Source of the DNA: Talaromyces rugulosus
Taxonomy: Eukaryota; Ascomycota; Eurotiomycetes; Eurotiales; Trichocomaceae
Assembly: GCF_013368755.1 (NCBI RefSeq)
Contig: NC_049562.1
Span: forward strand, 2,728,001 to 2,792,000
Direction: 5' to 3'
Length of the DNA stretch: 64,000 nucleotides
In this document: positions 11,135 through 22,393 of the stretch, in pieces
Layout: the number at the start of each line of letters is the position of its first letter
How positions within the stretch are numbered: position 1 is the stretch's first letter
Notes under the pieces: model-generated
Seen by the model: only the letters and a program-made list of their open reading frames with translations
Databases searched by the model: none
What the model was told of the DNA's origin: nothing
Made by a program: the position numbers and the translations under genes

Positions 11135-11949
11135 CCGCCGCAGACCGGTTTATTCTCATAGCACTAATTCTTGTCAGTGTTCTAGTCTGACGCGCGTATT
11201 CCAGCCAGGGCTCACCTTAACCTTCCGCTGCTTACACTGGAAGCAGCCTGTTCGAGATTTTGTATGTGGCACTCGCCTGGTCATTGGGCGTTGTGGATAT
11301 GAATTTGAAGTTAACAACCTATTATGTGCCATTATAATACGTAGCTAATCTGGTCTTTAGAAAAGAGACTAGATCTCTGATTTAAGCCTGTAGTTACCGC
11401 GACTGTCATAGATATATGGCTCTTTCTTAGGCTGATTGAGGCATGATGTTTAATCAAGCTCGGTACGAAACAAGTAACAGTCACTAATAATACGGCTATT
11501 CCGTATATGGAAATGGTCGCCAATAACCCCGCTTTTCTAAATTAGTACTAAATCATGTATGGACTTTATTCCTAGATAGAGGCACATAACAATACGTTAC
11601 ATTACGCGCCCCATTCGGATTCTCAGTGAGTGCTTGGCTTTAGAAGTTGGATTAACTAGGATGCTATACTAGATATAGAAGATGAGATGGGCCTCAGTAA
11701 ACCAAGTTAGTCCAACGAGCGCAAGAGGAAGAAACTGATGGTGCATATTCTCACATAGTAGACGCTTATACGGATACCCCATGCTCTACACTCCTCATAG
11801 TCCTAAATCCGCTGCAGGCAGTCTCCTAGGATCGTATGCCACCGCCAATTGAGGGAATGGAACCACTCCGGCTTACGTGGGCAATTGGAATTACAATCCA
11901 ATTGCCCAAGAGGTAGTGCCACATGATTTTGTGAGAAAACTGGGACATC
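11135..11949. other. AT-rich spacer between two broken enzymes
   Basis: No gene could be supported. The text resembles the AT-rich deserts further right. The last part, 11803-11950, may carry the final exon of the GH43 remnant on the minus strand, but it is not clear. Confidence 0.35.
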
Positions 11950-12831
11950 ATCACACCGAAGACTTACCAGTGAATTTGCCGGTCCCCCCGCTAACAATCT
12001 CCGCACTCGCACGGCCAAGAACAATGGCTTTTTCTGGTGTGGATGCTGGAGCTGCCGAAAACTGAAATGTACTATCGTCTGGTGTTGAGACCAGCAGCCT
12101 AATTGGACCTTGAAGCCATGGTGACGGAACAGGCAAAATCGCGGTGTCCGGAACTACAACGCCTGGTTTCCCCGATGCCTCCGCCGTAAAACGAATGTGG
12201 ACTCGCGCCTCTCCATCCGTGGACTCCAAAAGAACGATTCCTAGGTCAATATGTTGTAGCTGGGTCAGAAACACTGAAATGCCGGCCTCCTCGCCCTCAT
12301 GAACGGGCCGGAAGGAGATATCCACGGAATATATAAACAGTGTGCTAGACATCATTCGAGAAATGAAAGCCTGGCTGTCATTACCGGCGACAAAACTGGA
12401 GTCACCTGTGAGATTGGCGCGTGACGGGTAAATTCTCAAAGTATCAGCATACCCCGGGGGTGAGATGGTGAATAGCGGTGCGTTCTGTGGCCGCCAAGTG
12501 ATCAAGCTCTTGGGTAGACTGGAACGTGGGGCAAAATGGAATTCGTCCCCATCATCCACAAAGGGCCCAGTCCCAGTTACATCTCTCTCTACTGACGGCA
12601 AAGGGCCGTGCATAAAGCCACTCACAGGCTCCAGCTTTGGCAGTCACCTTTGTTCCATGTGCCTGAGAAAAGTACCGTCTCCCTGCCCATAGGATATAGC
12701 TGCCACATGGGCCCTGATCTAGTCGATAAAGCGACATCCCACCAGTTTCGATGCCTATACTGGAAAAGATCTGCATGGCCAACTGTCTGGAAATACGAGG
12801 CGGTATCATTATTCGTTAGATATGTTGCCAT
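11950..12831 (-). pseudogene. GH43 glycoside hydrolase, C-terminal fragment
   Basis: C-terminal portion of a family 43 beta-xylosidase / alpha-arabinofuranosidase. At about 12800-12640 the minus strand reads [10 protein letters not shown], then [13 protein letters not shown] and YPMGRETVLF, a late blade of the beta-propeller. A frameshift near 12630 follows, and then the concanavalin-like C-terminal domain (WRPQNAPLFTISPPGYADTL, then DISFRPVHEGEEAGISVF, ending GTGKFTG before a GTAAGT that looks like an old donor). Most of the catalytic domain is missing. Its lost 5' part would overlap the GH35 gene that begins at 12822 on the other strand, so a rearrangement joined the two. Known members act on plant hemicellulose. 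Confidence 0.75.
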
Positions 12832-15230
12832 TTCTAGGTGTATCCGCTCTCGTCTGGGCGCACCTGGTATTTTTCATAGGTCTCTTCGCCCCTGGCAGTA
12901 ACGGACTGTCCGTCCAGAGGACCCCACGAAGCTTGAGCCAGAATGGTCAGACTGATATAGTCAAGTGGGATGCCGATTCCCTGATGATCAACGGAGAAAG
13001 GCTCATGATCTTCTCTGGCGAATTTCACCCATTCCGCCTCCCAGTTCCCGGACTATGGCTAGATATCTTGCAGAAAATAAAGGCTATCGGCTTCACTACT
13101 TCCTTTTATGTCGACTGGGCCTTAGTGGAGGGTACTCCTGGGCAATTTAGGACGCAAGGTGTTTTTGACCTGGAAGCTTTTTTTAATGCTGCCATTGAGA
13201 CTGGACTCTATTTAATCGCGAGGCCTGGGCCATACATCAATGCGGAGGTATCTGGCGGTGGATTTCCTGGCTGGCTTCAGCGTCTAAATGGAACCCTAAG
13301 GACCTCCGCTCCAGATTTTCTCAATGTTACAGAAAATTATGTCTTGGGCATATCTGAAATTTTGAGAAAGCATCAAATCACTGAGGGTGGCCCAATCATT
13401 CTTCTCCAACCTGAGAACGAATATACGCACTGTGCTGACTATTCAATCACGTGTTTGAGTAAACAATATATGCAGCATGTCGAAGACCAGTACCGCCAAG
13501 GGGCCTTTGTTGTCCCTTTTATAAGCAATGACGCATCTTCCGTTGGAGAATTTGCTCCGGGTACTGGAACTGTCTCTGTTGAAATCTACGGTTTTGACCA
13601 TTATCCATTCGGATACGGGCCCATCTGTAAGGAGACCTCTCCACCCACGCTCGGAATTGCTAAATAATACTCCCACAAGGCAGTGACCCTTCGAACTGGA
13701 ATCGTGGATCGGTGTCATTTCCGACATATAGTATAAACCAGACAACTCACAAGGTGCAGAGCCCTTCATTATCTCTAGCAATTTCTAAATTTCAGGGTGG
13801 TGGCTCCGACCCATGGTATTTATATACACTCGCCCTTTATTTCCTGTGGAAGCTGATTATTCTTAGGGGCGGCGTCGGAGTCCAAGAATACGCAGCTCTT
13901 ATCAATGAACAATTTGAGCGTGTTTTCTACAAGGCTCTTTACTCGGTTGGCATCAAATCGCTCAATATCTAGATGGTGCGTACTTGCTACGGGACCTTGG
14001 AAACCGTTATATAGCCGACAAGTAATCTAGACTTACGGCGGGACCAACTGGGGTAGCCTAGGACACCCCCTCGGCTATAGCTCATATGATCTGGGATCCG
14101 CTATCATGGAGGACCGGCGCGTGAGTCGGGAGAAGTACAGCGAACTCAAGCTCCAAGCTACATTCCTCGGAAGCTCCCCAGCCTACTTAACAGCCAGGCC
14201 CTAAACGGTTCATATGGCATCTTTTCAGACTCACAAAACATTGCCGTAACTCCGGTAATTTACAACTCTACTGGAACGGGTTTCTATGTAGTGCGGAAGA
14301 GCGATTACGCCTCTACGTCCTCTACCACATATCGCCTTAATGTGCCAACACAAGCCGGTAACTTGTCAATTCCTCAAATTCAAGGAATGCTTAGCTTAAA
14401 TGGCCGAGACTCCAAGATCCACGTGACGAATTACGACCTGGGGGAACTTTCACTGGTCTACTCCACCGCAGAGGTCTTTACCTGGGCAAAGCAGGGAAGC
14501 AAGATTGTGCTTATACTATATGGAGGTATTGATGAGCTGCAATAATTTGCTCTGCCTGCAAATATTATGCGTGTATTCCCTACAGTAATCGAAGGGGGCA
14601 ACGGCGGGGTCAAAATGGCAAGACTGGAATCAACTATTGTTGTCAACTGGTTTGTGAGTCAATTGCGTCGAATTGTCCGTTTTGGCGATCACTTAGATGT
14701 CCACCTTCTATGGAGAAACCAAGCATACAAATACTGGGTACTGAATACAAAAAAATCGACTGCTGGTGCCCCATTCACGAAAGGCTCGCCTGTCGTCATT
14801 AATGGGGGTTATCTCCTCCGCCAAGCGTCCATATCTAGCACAGATGTTAGTATAAGTGGTGATGTCAACACCACAACAACCATTGAAATCGTGGCGGGAT
14901 TACTATCGGGGGCTTCCACTATAACCTTCAACGGTCAGAGGTTACATACCACCGTGCATGCAGATGGTCGTTTGTCAGCTACCGTTGAATATTCTCAGCC
15001 AAACATCAAACTACCAAACTTCAGCACTCTAGAGTGGAGGTATCTTGACACACTCCCCGAGACCGAGAACTACGATGACACGCGCTGGACAGAATGTACC
15101 CAACTTACAAACAATCCCCGGCAGCTGTCAACGCCATCCTCACTGTATGCAAGCGACTACAGATATCATGGCGGGTCTCTGATCTATGTAGTAAGATCGC
15201 GACTGATAATCTGCAATTGAGAGGATTCAT
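12822..15230 (+). pseudogene. GH35 beta-galactosidase, broken
   Basis: Fungal secreted beta-galactosidase (lacA/bgaA type) with several disablements. The first 281 codons are open: a signal-like hydrophobic N-terminus, [30 protein letters not shown], and the acid/base motif LQPENEY at about 196-201. A stop follows at 13665-13667. Later parts are spread over different frames: FQGGGSDPW near 13790, [28 protein letters not shown] near 14040-14090, [16 protein letters not shown], then the beta-domains at 14291-15220 (TRWTECTQLTNNPRQLSTP, SLYASDY). In the nucleophile motif the glutamate expected before FQGG is lysine (codon 13787-13789). The C-terminal domain is lost after 15220. Intact relatives have about 1000 residues. 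Confidence 0.85.
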
Positions 15231-15540
15231 ATAGAAGTAGATAAGTCAACCGGGCAAACAATGTCATGAATATTTTCGAAACGCAGTTGTCAGAATTAAG
15301 ATGAGTATCTATAGTACTTATCTGTCGTCATTCGATCAAGCGCCTTCGACGTGACAATCACCAAGCAAATCTCCGATGTCGCCACGGATACCCTGGTAAT
15401 ATCGAGTTAAATCATCATCGAATGAAGTTTTGCTTCACATTCTGACCAATCTAGATTACAGTTGCCATGCGAGGAACCACCACTGGCTTGATCTTTGATC
15501 TGCCCCAAGATATATCTAGATACATCAATATTGACGAGAA

Positions 15541-15825
15541 ATGACAGTCACCGATATCTTGAACGACATTGACACGACATTGGCCACTCCCTCGTTGTCT
15601 GGAGTGGACTTCCTAGCCGACGTGCAGATTATAGAAGGTCTGACATCAACCTGGGGCGCTGTCCATGATAACGTGATTGCTGAGGTAGCTTCTTTTATTG
15701 AAAAATACCAAGGCGACACATTGGAGTATTCGCGAGCTCCTGTTGATGCACCTAAAATCAATTCAACCATTAATCCAAGATTTTTCAATCGAGACGGTCA
15801 CCGATATAGTCAAAGTCTTGCTTGA
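15541..15825 (+). CDS. Unrecognised 94-codon open frame
   Basis: Open frame beginning MTVTDILNDIDTT and containing IEGLTSTWGAVHDNVIAEV. It is amphipathic and contains no known motif. It lies just past the broken GH35 gene in otherwise decayed DNA. It may be a piece of another lost gene (in-frame protein-like sequence also precedes it, separated by a stop at 15541) or a chance frame. Confidence 0.2.
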   Translation: MTVTDILNDIDTTLATPSLSGVDFLADVQIIEGLTSTWGAVHDNVIAEVASFIEKYQGDTLEYSRAPVDAPKINSTINPRFFNRDGHRYSQSLA

Positions 15826-15852
15826 AAGCCTTTAAATAGTTTTTAAAGGCTT
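15826..15852. repeat. Short inverted repeat AAGCCTTTAAA / TTTAAAGGCTT
   Basis: Two exact 11-base arms separated by five bases, followed at once by a TAATAATAATTT-type AT tract to about 15930. It could fold into a hairpin. It is located at the right edge of the decayed enzyme island; function unknown. Confidence 0.5.
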
Positions 15853-18800
15853 CATTCTTATAAAAATAATAATAATTTAATAATAATTAAAGGCTTATCT
15901 AGTAGTTTTATTATTATTAAAAAACCTGTATTTTTAAAAAAATCTAATTTTTACTTTTCCTGGTTGAATATCCTCATATTAAGGATAAGAAATCGGTGTC
16001 AGATTTATATCCTTAATCCCAGGTTTTACTATCAATTGATATGTAATGCCCCAACCCCCAGTATCTGGAGGCCGGGACGGCCCGCGGAAATCAACCTCTA
16101 TTTCTTTTAACTACGTTATGACATGCATGTCTTCTGCGGAAAGCGAAAATAATAATGCAACATTACAGTTCCCACTTACATAAAAATCTCCTAAAACGGA
16201 CCTAAAAGGCGCCTCTGTTGGATCCGTCGCGGTAGACACGTAGAATCCCGAGGAACTAATAGTTGAAGTAGGACTATATACTACGGAGCACATATTATTC
16301 TGACTCGTAAAAAACCATTATTGGCTCAACCTAGCACAACCTTTGAATTATCGAGCAAGCGAGGGACCTAATAATCTAGCTTGCTTATGGTTTGTGTTAG
16401 GTCATTACGCGTGTCCCGGCGGTAGTATCAGAACGATTCTCCATCCAACAGGCTTTCCTTCTTTGAATAGCGCCAATCCTGTGCCATTTCAACAATTCAA
16501 CAATTCAACACCGGGCCGGGTATATGTGACAAGGCAAAAGCGGCACAATCATCCTAGTATGGGGAACATTGCCGCACGTGGTGTATAAAACCAACAGCCT
16601 CTTTTTTTTGGCAACCAGTAACCTTGGGAATATAGCCAACAAATACATGAGCCCTTCAAACATAGCACGTAAAAATATCGAGACGAGCACGAGAATGTTA
16701 TATAGACGACTGTTTCCACGGGGTTTTTACATACCGAACTCCGTAGAAGTCGCATAGAGATCGTCATCGAGAAGACGAATCAAAAACTCCACACCAAAAA
16801 AAAAAAGGCCGGTCGGAATTGATGAGCCACACGCGTCATCCTTTTCTTTTCTTTTTTCCTTTATGCGCATCTATCCGTTTGGACAAAGCTATATAGAACC
16901 GGCACGTTTTGAAATTTGGTTCAACATAGCCAGGCTGAGCACCGCATAGGGCGTATCGTAAGACTTTCCCTTTCCGACGTACCCGGAACTAGTTGTCTAA
17001 CCCCCCCACCTCTAGAATCCTTATCCTACACATGGTGATATTTGTTTTTTGGTCGGAGTGTTGCATGTGATATCCTCGCGGAGTGCTCGGATGATTGGTG
17101 TATATTATTCCCTGATAGTCAAATGTTTGATCGACATTCGCGTCGTTTGACTGAGAAAGGATAACGCAGGAGTAAATAGTATTAATAAACATGAGGTAAA
17201 ATACGCACGGACGAAATGCTATCTCCGCCCCGTTGGGTCTCGATACTCGGGGGTTTAATTAATAACAATTAAGTTGTTTCTAGAAAAATAAATTGTAATT
17301 AGCTTTTACCGTTGATGATCAGCTCGCAAACTCCTCCTACTTCGGTTTCACTTCTTCTCACCGACATTATTGTTGCTAGAAAACTATATAAAGGCATGCA
17401 ATGCATATATTGCATGGGGTCGACTCCTTTCATAGTAAAAATCAGAATTAAGCAGTCACCGATACTCCGGCATCATCCTTGCGTGCTGACTGGCTGAAGA
17501 CGAGACAACCGGGGCTCCGCAAGCGGTGAACGCTGAAAAGACAGAACTAAGACAGTACGGGGAATGGTCTGGTAATAAAACCAGTAATTTATTTTTCCTT
17601 TCAGCCCTACCAGCCAAGTCTGTACGTAAAAAAACATATTCGGTGCACGCACCAATGGGAGCCGCTGAAGGGGCTAGTTGTACTCGGATCCTTGTGGCTT
17701 GGTGGTAGATAACGCGCCTTGATTAGTGATGCCTGATTAGCAAGAAAAGACAAAAACACGATATACTGTTCTAACTTCTCTGCTTTTTTCCCAGTGCACA
17801 CCCTTGGCAAATCAGGGGATTGGGGGAACGAGGTTGGGACTACTTCTAAGATGATGAGTAATTTGGAATCACTACTTAGTATTCATGGAAAAGGTAACCC
17901 TAAACTTAGTAAACTAAATATACCCAAGCCCGGTGGGCCCGTAGCGCCCATTTACCACTTATGTCTAGCCTTGTACAGTAATACGTAGTAATCCGTACTC
18001 TTCTTCTTACTCATAGACCGTATTTGCTTGGTTGTCCCGGGCCGCTCCACCATATGCTGGAGACGAGGGACAGTGCTAAAGTGTTGTGGGCTCGGGCGAA
18101 TATTAAGGATCTGACTGCTTGGGAGCTTCATTCCGGTGCCAACATTATTACCAATCGCCAAAAGAGGTCTTAATTTGCTCAATTGCGTAATCCAATTTTG
18201 GGCAACACTTTGCGATCCGTTCTCTGCTAACTAGCAAGTAGAGTCATTTCAAGAGTGCTCAATCTAGACCGCAAGTAAGCGTAGAACCACTTCGTTTTTG
18301 TTAGCCTGCTCCTTTTCAATCCTCATGTAGACACAACCCTGTAACAAGGGAAAAAAGACCGGGGATAACCTATGGATTGGTGCTGTCGAGGTTGAAAGAG
18401 CTATAACAATAACATAATCACTATGCTTCTCCTGGCAATTCAGTTCATGCATTGCCCAATCAACGGCATTGGTGAGAGCCCACCTCTACACTGCTACGTA
18501 GTAGAGCTCGCAAACTACACCTGCGCTCAGAATCAGACTTTGGGACTAAATTAATGGCATCGTATTACTATATTACATCGTCTCTTAGAAGAAAAAAGGT
18601 AGACTCCTCGGGTAGCACGTTTCTATGTTCTTTTATTCTGTTTATGCAGTACTACCGTCTACCAGGACAAAATGAACTCAGGCGACCCGTATAAAGATAA
18701 ACTATGTGTGTATGTGCACATGGAACATTGGGTCCAAAGTCTAAGGTCCTTAAACTTTTTGGAATTCTAGCGTGAACTGACCAAGATTTCAATGTTGGTG

Positions 18801-21235
18801 ATCATCGCGGGTGATCACCTTTTTAGATCTACCTTGCTTTGACCCCTCCTCTCTCTCTTAAATATACTACGTACTAGACTACTAGTACTTCAAAAGGCTT
18901 CAATTTTTGCCGCCCATGCCGAGCAACAAGTGAGCCGCCAAGACGCTAGGCAAAACAAGCCCAGTTTGGAATGTCTCATCCACTGACGTCCGCTCCAAAG
19001 GATATCCATCCCACTTGATGTTAACAATTTAGTGGAGATTCTTCAGGAAGCTGTTCCTGGTTCAGTAACGAGCCCGAGCTGTTTCATGCAGAATGTAGAT
19101 CGTGAATCTTTTTGGCCACCAGCTTAGTTCAAAGTTGACATACACACACTGATCAGACTACGCAGTACAGGACAATTTTTGAGAGGTTGACGGAAGGATT
19201 CAGATAATCTGATGGAGAAACGGCGCCATACCTTGGGGACGTCAAACCATGTACAGAGTCACTCTACATAGTCATACTCGGCAGTCGTGGAGAACTAAAA
19301 CAGGTACTATTCCCTACCTGTACAGTAGTACAGGCAGCAAAACAAGAAGATAAATCATTGCGGCCGTGAGAATATAGTACGTAGCTACAAAGTCCAGAAC
19401 AAAAAAGGAAATTATCGAACGAGGCGATCATAATCGACCCGGAGATGGCAACGGCCGATGCCGTTGTTGGTGACTAACTAGGTAGCTTGTCTAGCAGTCG
19501 GCGTTTGACCACCCGAGCCGCCGACTTTTTTTGTTGAATATTCCCTCATTCAAAAAGTGTCTAGGGTTAATTCAGCAACTTCGAACGGTTGATGGCGATA
19601 TAGTGGAGCAACGAAGCTTACATGTATATGCTGGGTGTCTATTAACGGCTGTATAACTATACGAAATATACGAAGGGGAAGACAAGCCCGTGGAGAAATT
19701 AACGTTTGAAGGAAGTTATATCTCGATATATTATACATATGTATAATGGTGGACGGAGAACTCCGTGACGAATTAGAACGGTCAATTGCACCAGCACAAC
19801 TGGCCATTAATCTCCGAATAAGCTTTCGATCTGTTGCCGCCTCTACATGATGCACGAGTCAGTCCCATCAAAAATTTTATTGTTACATCCGGGTTCCCAA
19901 TATTCACCAGTATGAGATGTATCAATTGAACATTTCTTCACTCCCATGGAGTTTTCATGGACCGTTGGTTGCACATGTGGGAACCGAGTTCCGGAGTTTG
20001 CTGACATGCTGGTCTGCGCCTCCATACCACGTACCACATGTGCCGAACTATGCCAGCAGTCGTTTTCCGGGGGTCTGAAAACGTGCTTTATTCACTTTTA
20101 GTGCATGGTTGCTATAGGGCGTGCATACTACATATAGTCATATATGGATTGGTCATGGTGACCCTAATTGGACGGCTAATAAGCTTGTTCTCTAGAGTTC
20201 CAGGCCGTCTCAAATAATAAGAATAACAGTGATAATCGTGGATCTAGTAGACGGCGTCGGGATGCATCACTCGTACGCCTAGCCTGTTTCAGCGGATCCT
20301 TCAATGATGCAGGTGGGTTCCTGTAACAGTGTACTTAGTACTACCGAGTAAATACCTACTCTTATACTACAACTCAATTTCGGTGATGACTAAGGAGAAA
20401 TGACAAAATCCAGTGCAAATTCAGTAATAATTGATTCCGCCGCGGCTGAATTGCCGGCCAAGAACGCCCGCTTGCTTGCTCATTGAGCAGGATGCGCTAA
20501 CACCAAGAGGAATCTTGATGAGTGTCTCTCTGTCAGCAGTCAATCTGCCCGTCGAGTCTTGAACGGCTTGTCGTACCGCCGTGCCAAGGTTACCATACCG
20601 TACATTCCGATACGTACAGTGTATTGTGTATGGTACCCGTGGCCCCATTATCGGGGCCCACTGCACCTCGGACTGGCCACTGGCAGCGCCGCTGGGCCAG
20701 TGTTATGCCCCCACTGATACGGGCACGCGCCAATCACCCGGCAGCGATCACGAACTGCAGGCTGTAGGCTGCAGTAGAGCCAGACTAGAAACACTTGGAA
20801 CCTCTTTTCTTCCTCTTCCCATTCCCCAAAACGACGGATGGGGCCTCCGTCGGCGACATTTTTACGAAGCGTTACCAGCAAGTGGACTAGGCTGTGATCG
20901 GCATGCAGCCATGCCCATTCGTGTGCTTCATCATCTTTGGCCAGTCCGAGTGCCCCGGCCGAAAATAGTACGATTTCGTGGCGCGCCCGCAGCAACCCTG
21001 AAGAAGACGCAGCTCGCTGCCAAAACGTGTGCGTGCACTGGCCTTGATATCAGTTGACGACCCCGGTCAGGGCTGAGCTGAGCTGGATGCCTGCCTGTAT
21101 ATATATATATCGTCCCCCAGGCCTGGCCCCGGATGTCTTGCACATCATCTTCTTTACTCCATCCACCTTTCAGCCTTTTGAGTTGTGATTGAACCAGTTT
21201 TGAACGGTTACTACGTATACCCTCTTCCCGCCACC
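15853..21235. other. Gene desert 1, AT-rich
   Basis: Over 5 kb without a supportable gene. All frames are shorter than about 120 codons, most conflict between strands, and none shows a domain. The text holds poly-A/T runs, AT microsatellites at 15880-15950, a (CAACAATT) short repeat near 16490-16510, and repeated TACTAC, TAGTAC and GTACTAG words (for example 18866-18893 and 20330-20350). From about 20420 the GC content rises toward the bZIP promoter, where a short (AT)n tract lies near 21098-21110. Confidence 0.5.
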
Positions 21236-22393
21236 ATGCATCACCGGGGGAATTCATACGGCTATCCGTATCCCGTCACGACCACGACGACCACCACCAC
21301 CAATACTCCCTCCAAGTATCAGTCGTCCAGCCACATGCACGGCACCAGCAGTGCTTTCAGTGCCAATGCAAACCCCAACGAGGACTGGACCAAGATTTCC
21401 GACTTGGCCGAGCGACGCCGCATCCAGAATCGCATCGCCCAGCGCAATTACCGTATGGCCGCTACCCTTTGATTCTTCTCTTCTCAAGACTAATTTTCTT
21501 TCCATAGGCAAGAAGCTAAAGCGTCGTCTGGAAGACCTGGAACGCCGAGCAGCCTCGTCCTCTGCGTCGCCCGAACAGTCGCATGCAGAGCCCGAGCAGC
21601 CCAAGCCGGCTAGCAAGTCGCAGTCAGCTCGCTCGTCCACTAGCTCAGCCCGCTCCAAGCAGTCGTCCAAGGCGAATAACCACTGGAGTGCGCCCGAAAA
21701 CGAGATGGGCATGCAGCCCGGCGCTGCCTACGGTGGCATGCAGGAAGACCGAAGCATGTTTGGCCAGCAGTCGACTCGGCAACTATCGACGTCGCCGCCG
21801 CCTTTCTTTTACCCCTCGTACCCATCCTACTCGGATCCGTACGGTCAGTCCAACTACTCGTCGCAGCCGGCCCACCCGCACCATTCCTACCACACCATCC
21901 CGCAGGCTCAGTATGGGGATCTGGCATCCCTGCCCGCTCACCACATGGATCAGATGCCTCACACGCTGCCGTCGGGCACGTCGGCCAGCAAGCGGCTGGG
22001 TGGCTATCCGGACGACGAGGTGCTCAACCCATTGTGCATCAACTACGCCTCGATGGCAGGCATCGACATGTCGACCACCACGCCGCAGCAACAGCACCAG
22101 CAGCAGCAACAACATCATCATCACCAGCACCAGCACCAGCAGCACCATCGTCATCACTCACACTCACATCACTCTCATCTCCAGGTAAATTCACGCCCTT
22201 GGTCTTCCCTGTTGGTGTCTCTTCTAACGTAATTGTGGGCTCGAAAGCTGACCAACGACAGACCCCGCCACTTACCAATTCCTACACTTTCAACAACTCC
22301 GGGTCAACGTCTCCCGCCGGGTCTTTGAACGACCATTTTCCGTTGACACCGGAGCCGGCCCGACTGTCGCCGGAGCATATTGTATTTCTGTGA
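21236..22393 (+). CDS. bZIP transcription factor with His/Gln-rich tail
   Basis: DNA-binding regulator with a Pap1/AP-1-like basic region. Exons 21236-21452, 21508-22184 and 22262-22393 give 341 residues. The start has a strong context (CCACCATG). After a Ser/Thr-rich N-terminus the first splice joins the basic region to RIAQRNYRKKLKRRLEDLE at about residues 60-85; the signature NxxAQRxYR is clear. Only about two leucine heptads follow before the sequence becomes Ser/Ala-rich, so the zipper is short. The middle is rich in Pro, Ser and Tyr, and a dense Gln/His tract at about 285-310 precedes intron 2. The end reads FPLTPEPARLSPEHIVFL. It is isolated between two gene deserts. It is likely a stress or nitrogen regulator by family, but the orthologue was not determined. 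Confidence 0.85.

Noticed and set aside
16040..16080. TGTAATGCCCC start like the end of a Ty3-type LTR
   Set aside because: No second copy, no CA end at LTR distance, no primer-binding site and no pol coding sequence could be seen.
21783..22157. Long antisense frame rich in Val, Leu and Met
   Set aside because: It is the complement of the His/Gln and Pro codons of the bZIP gene.
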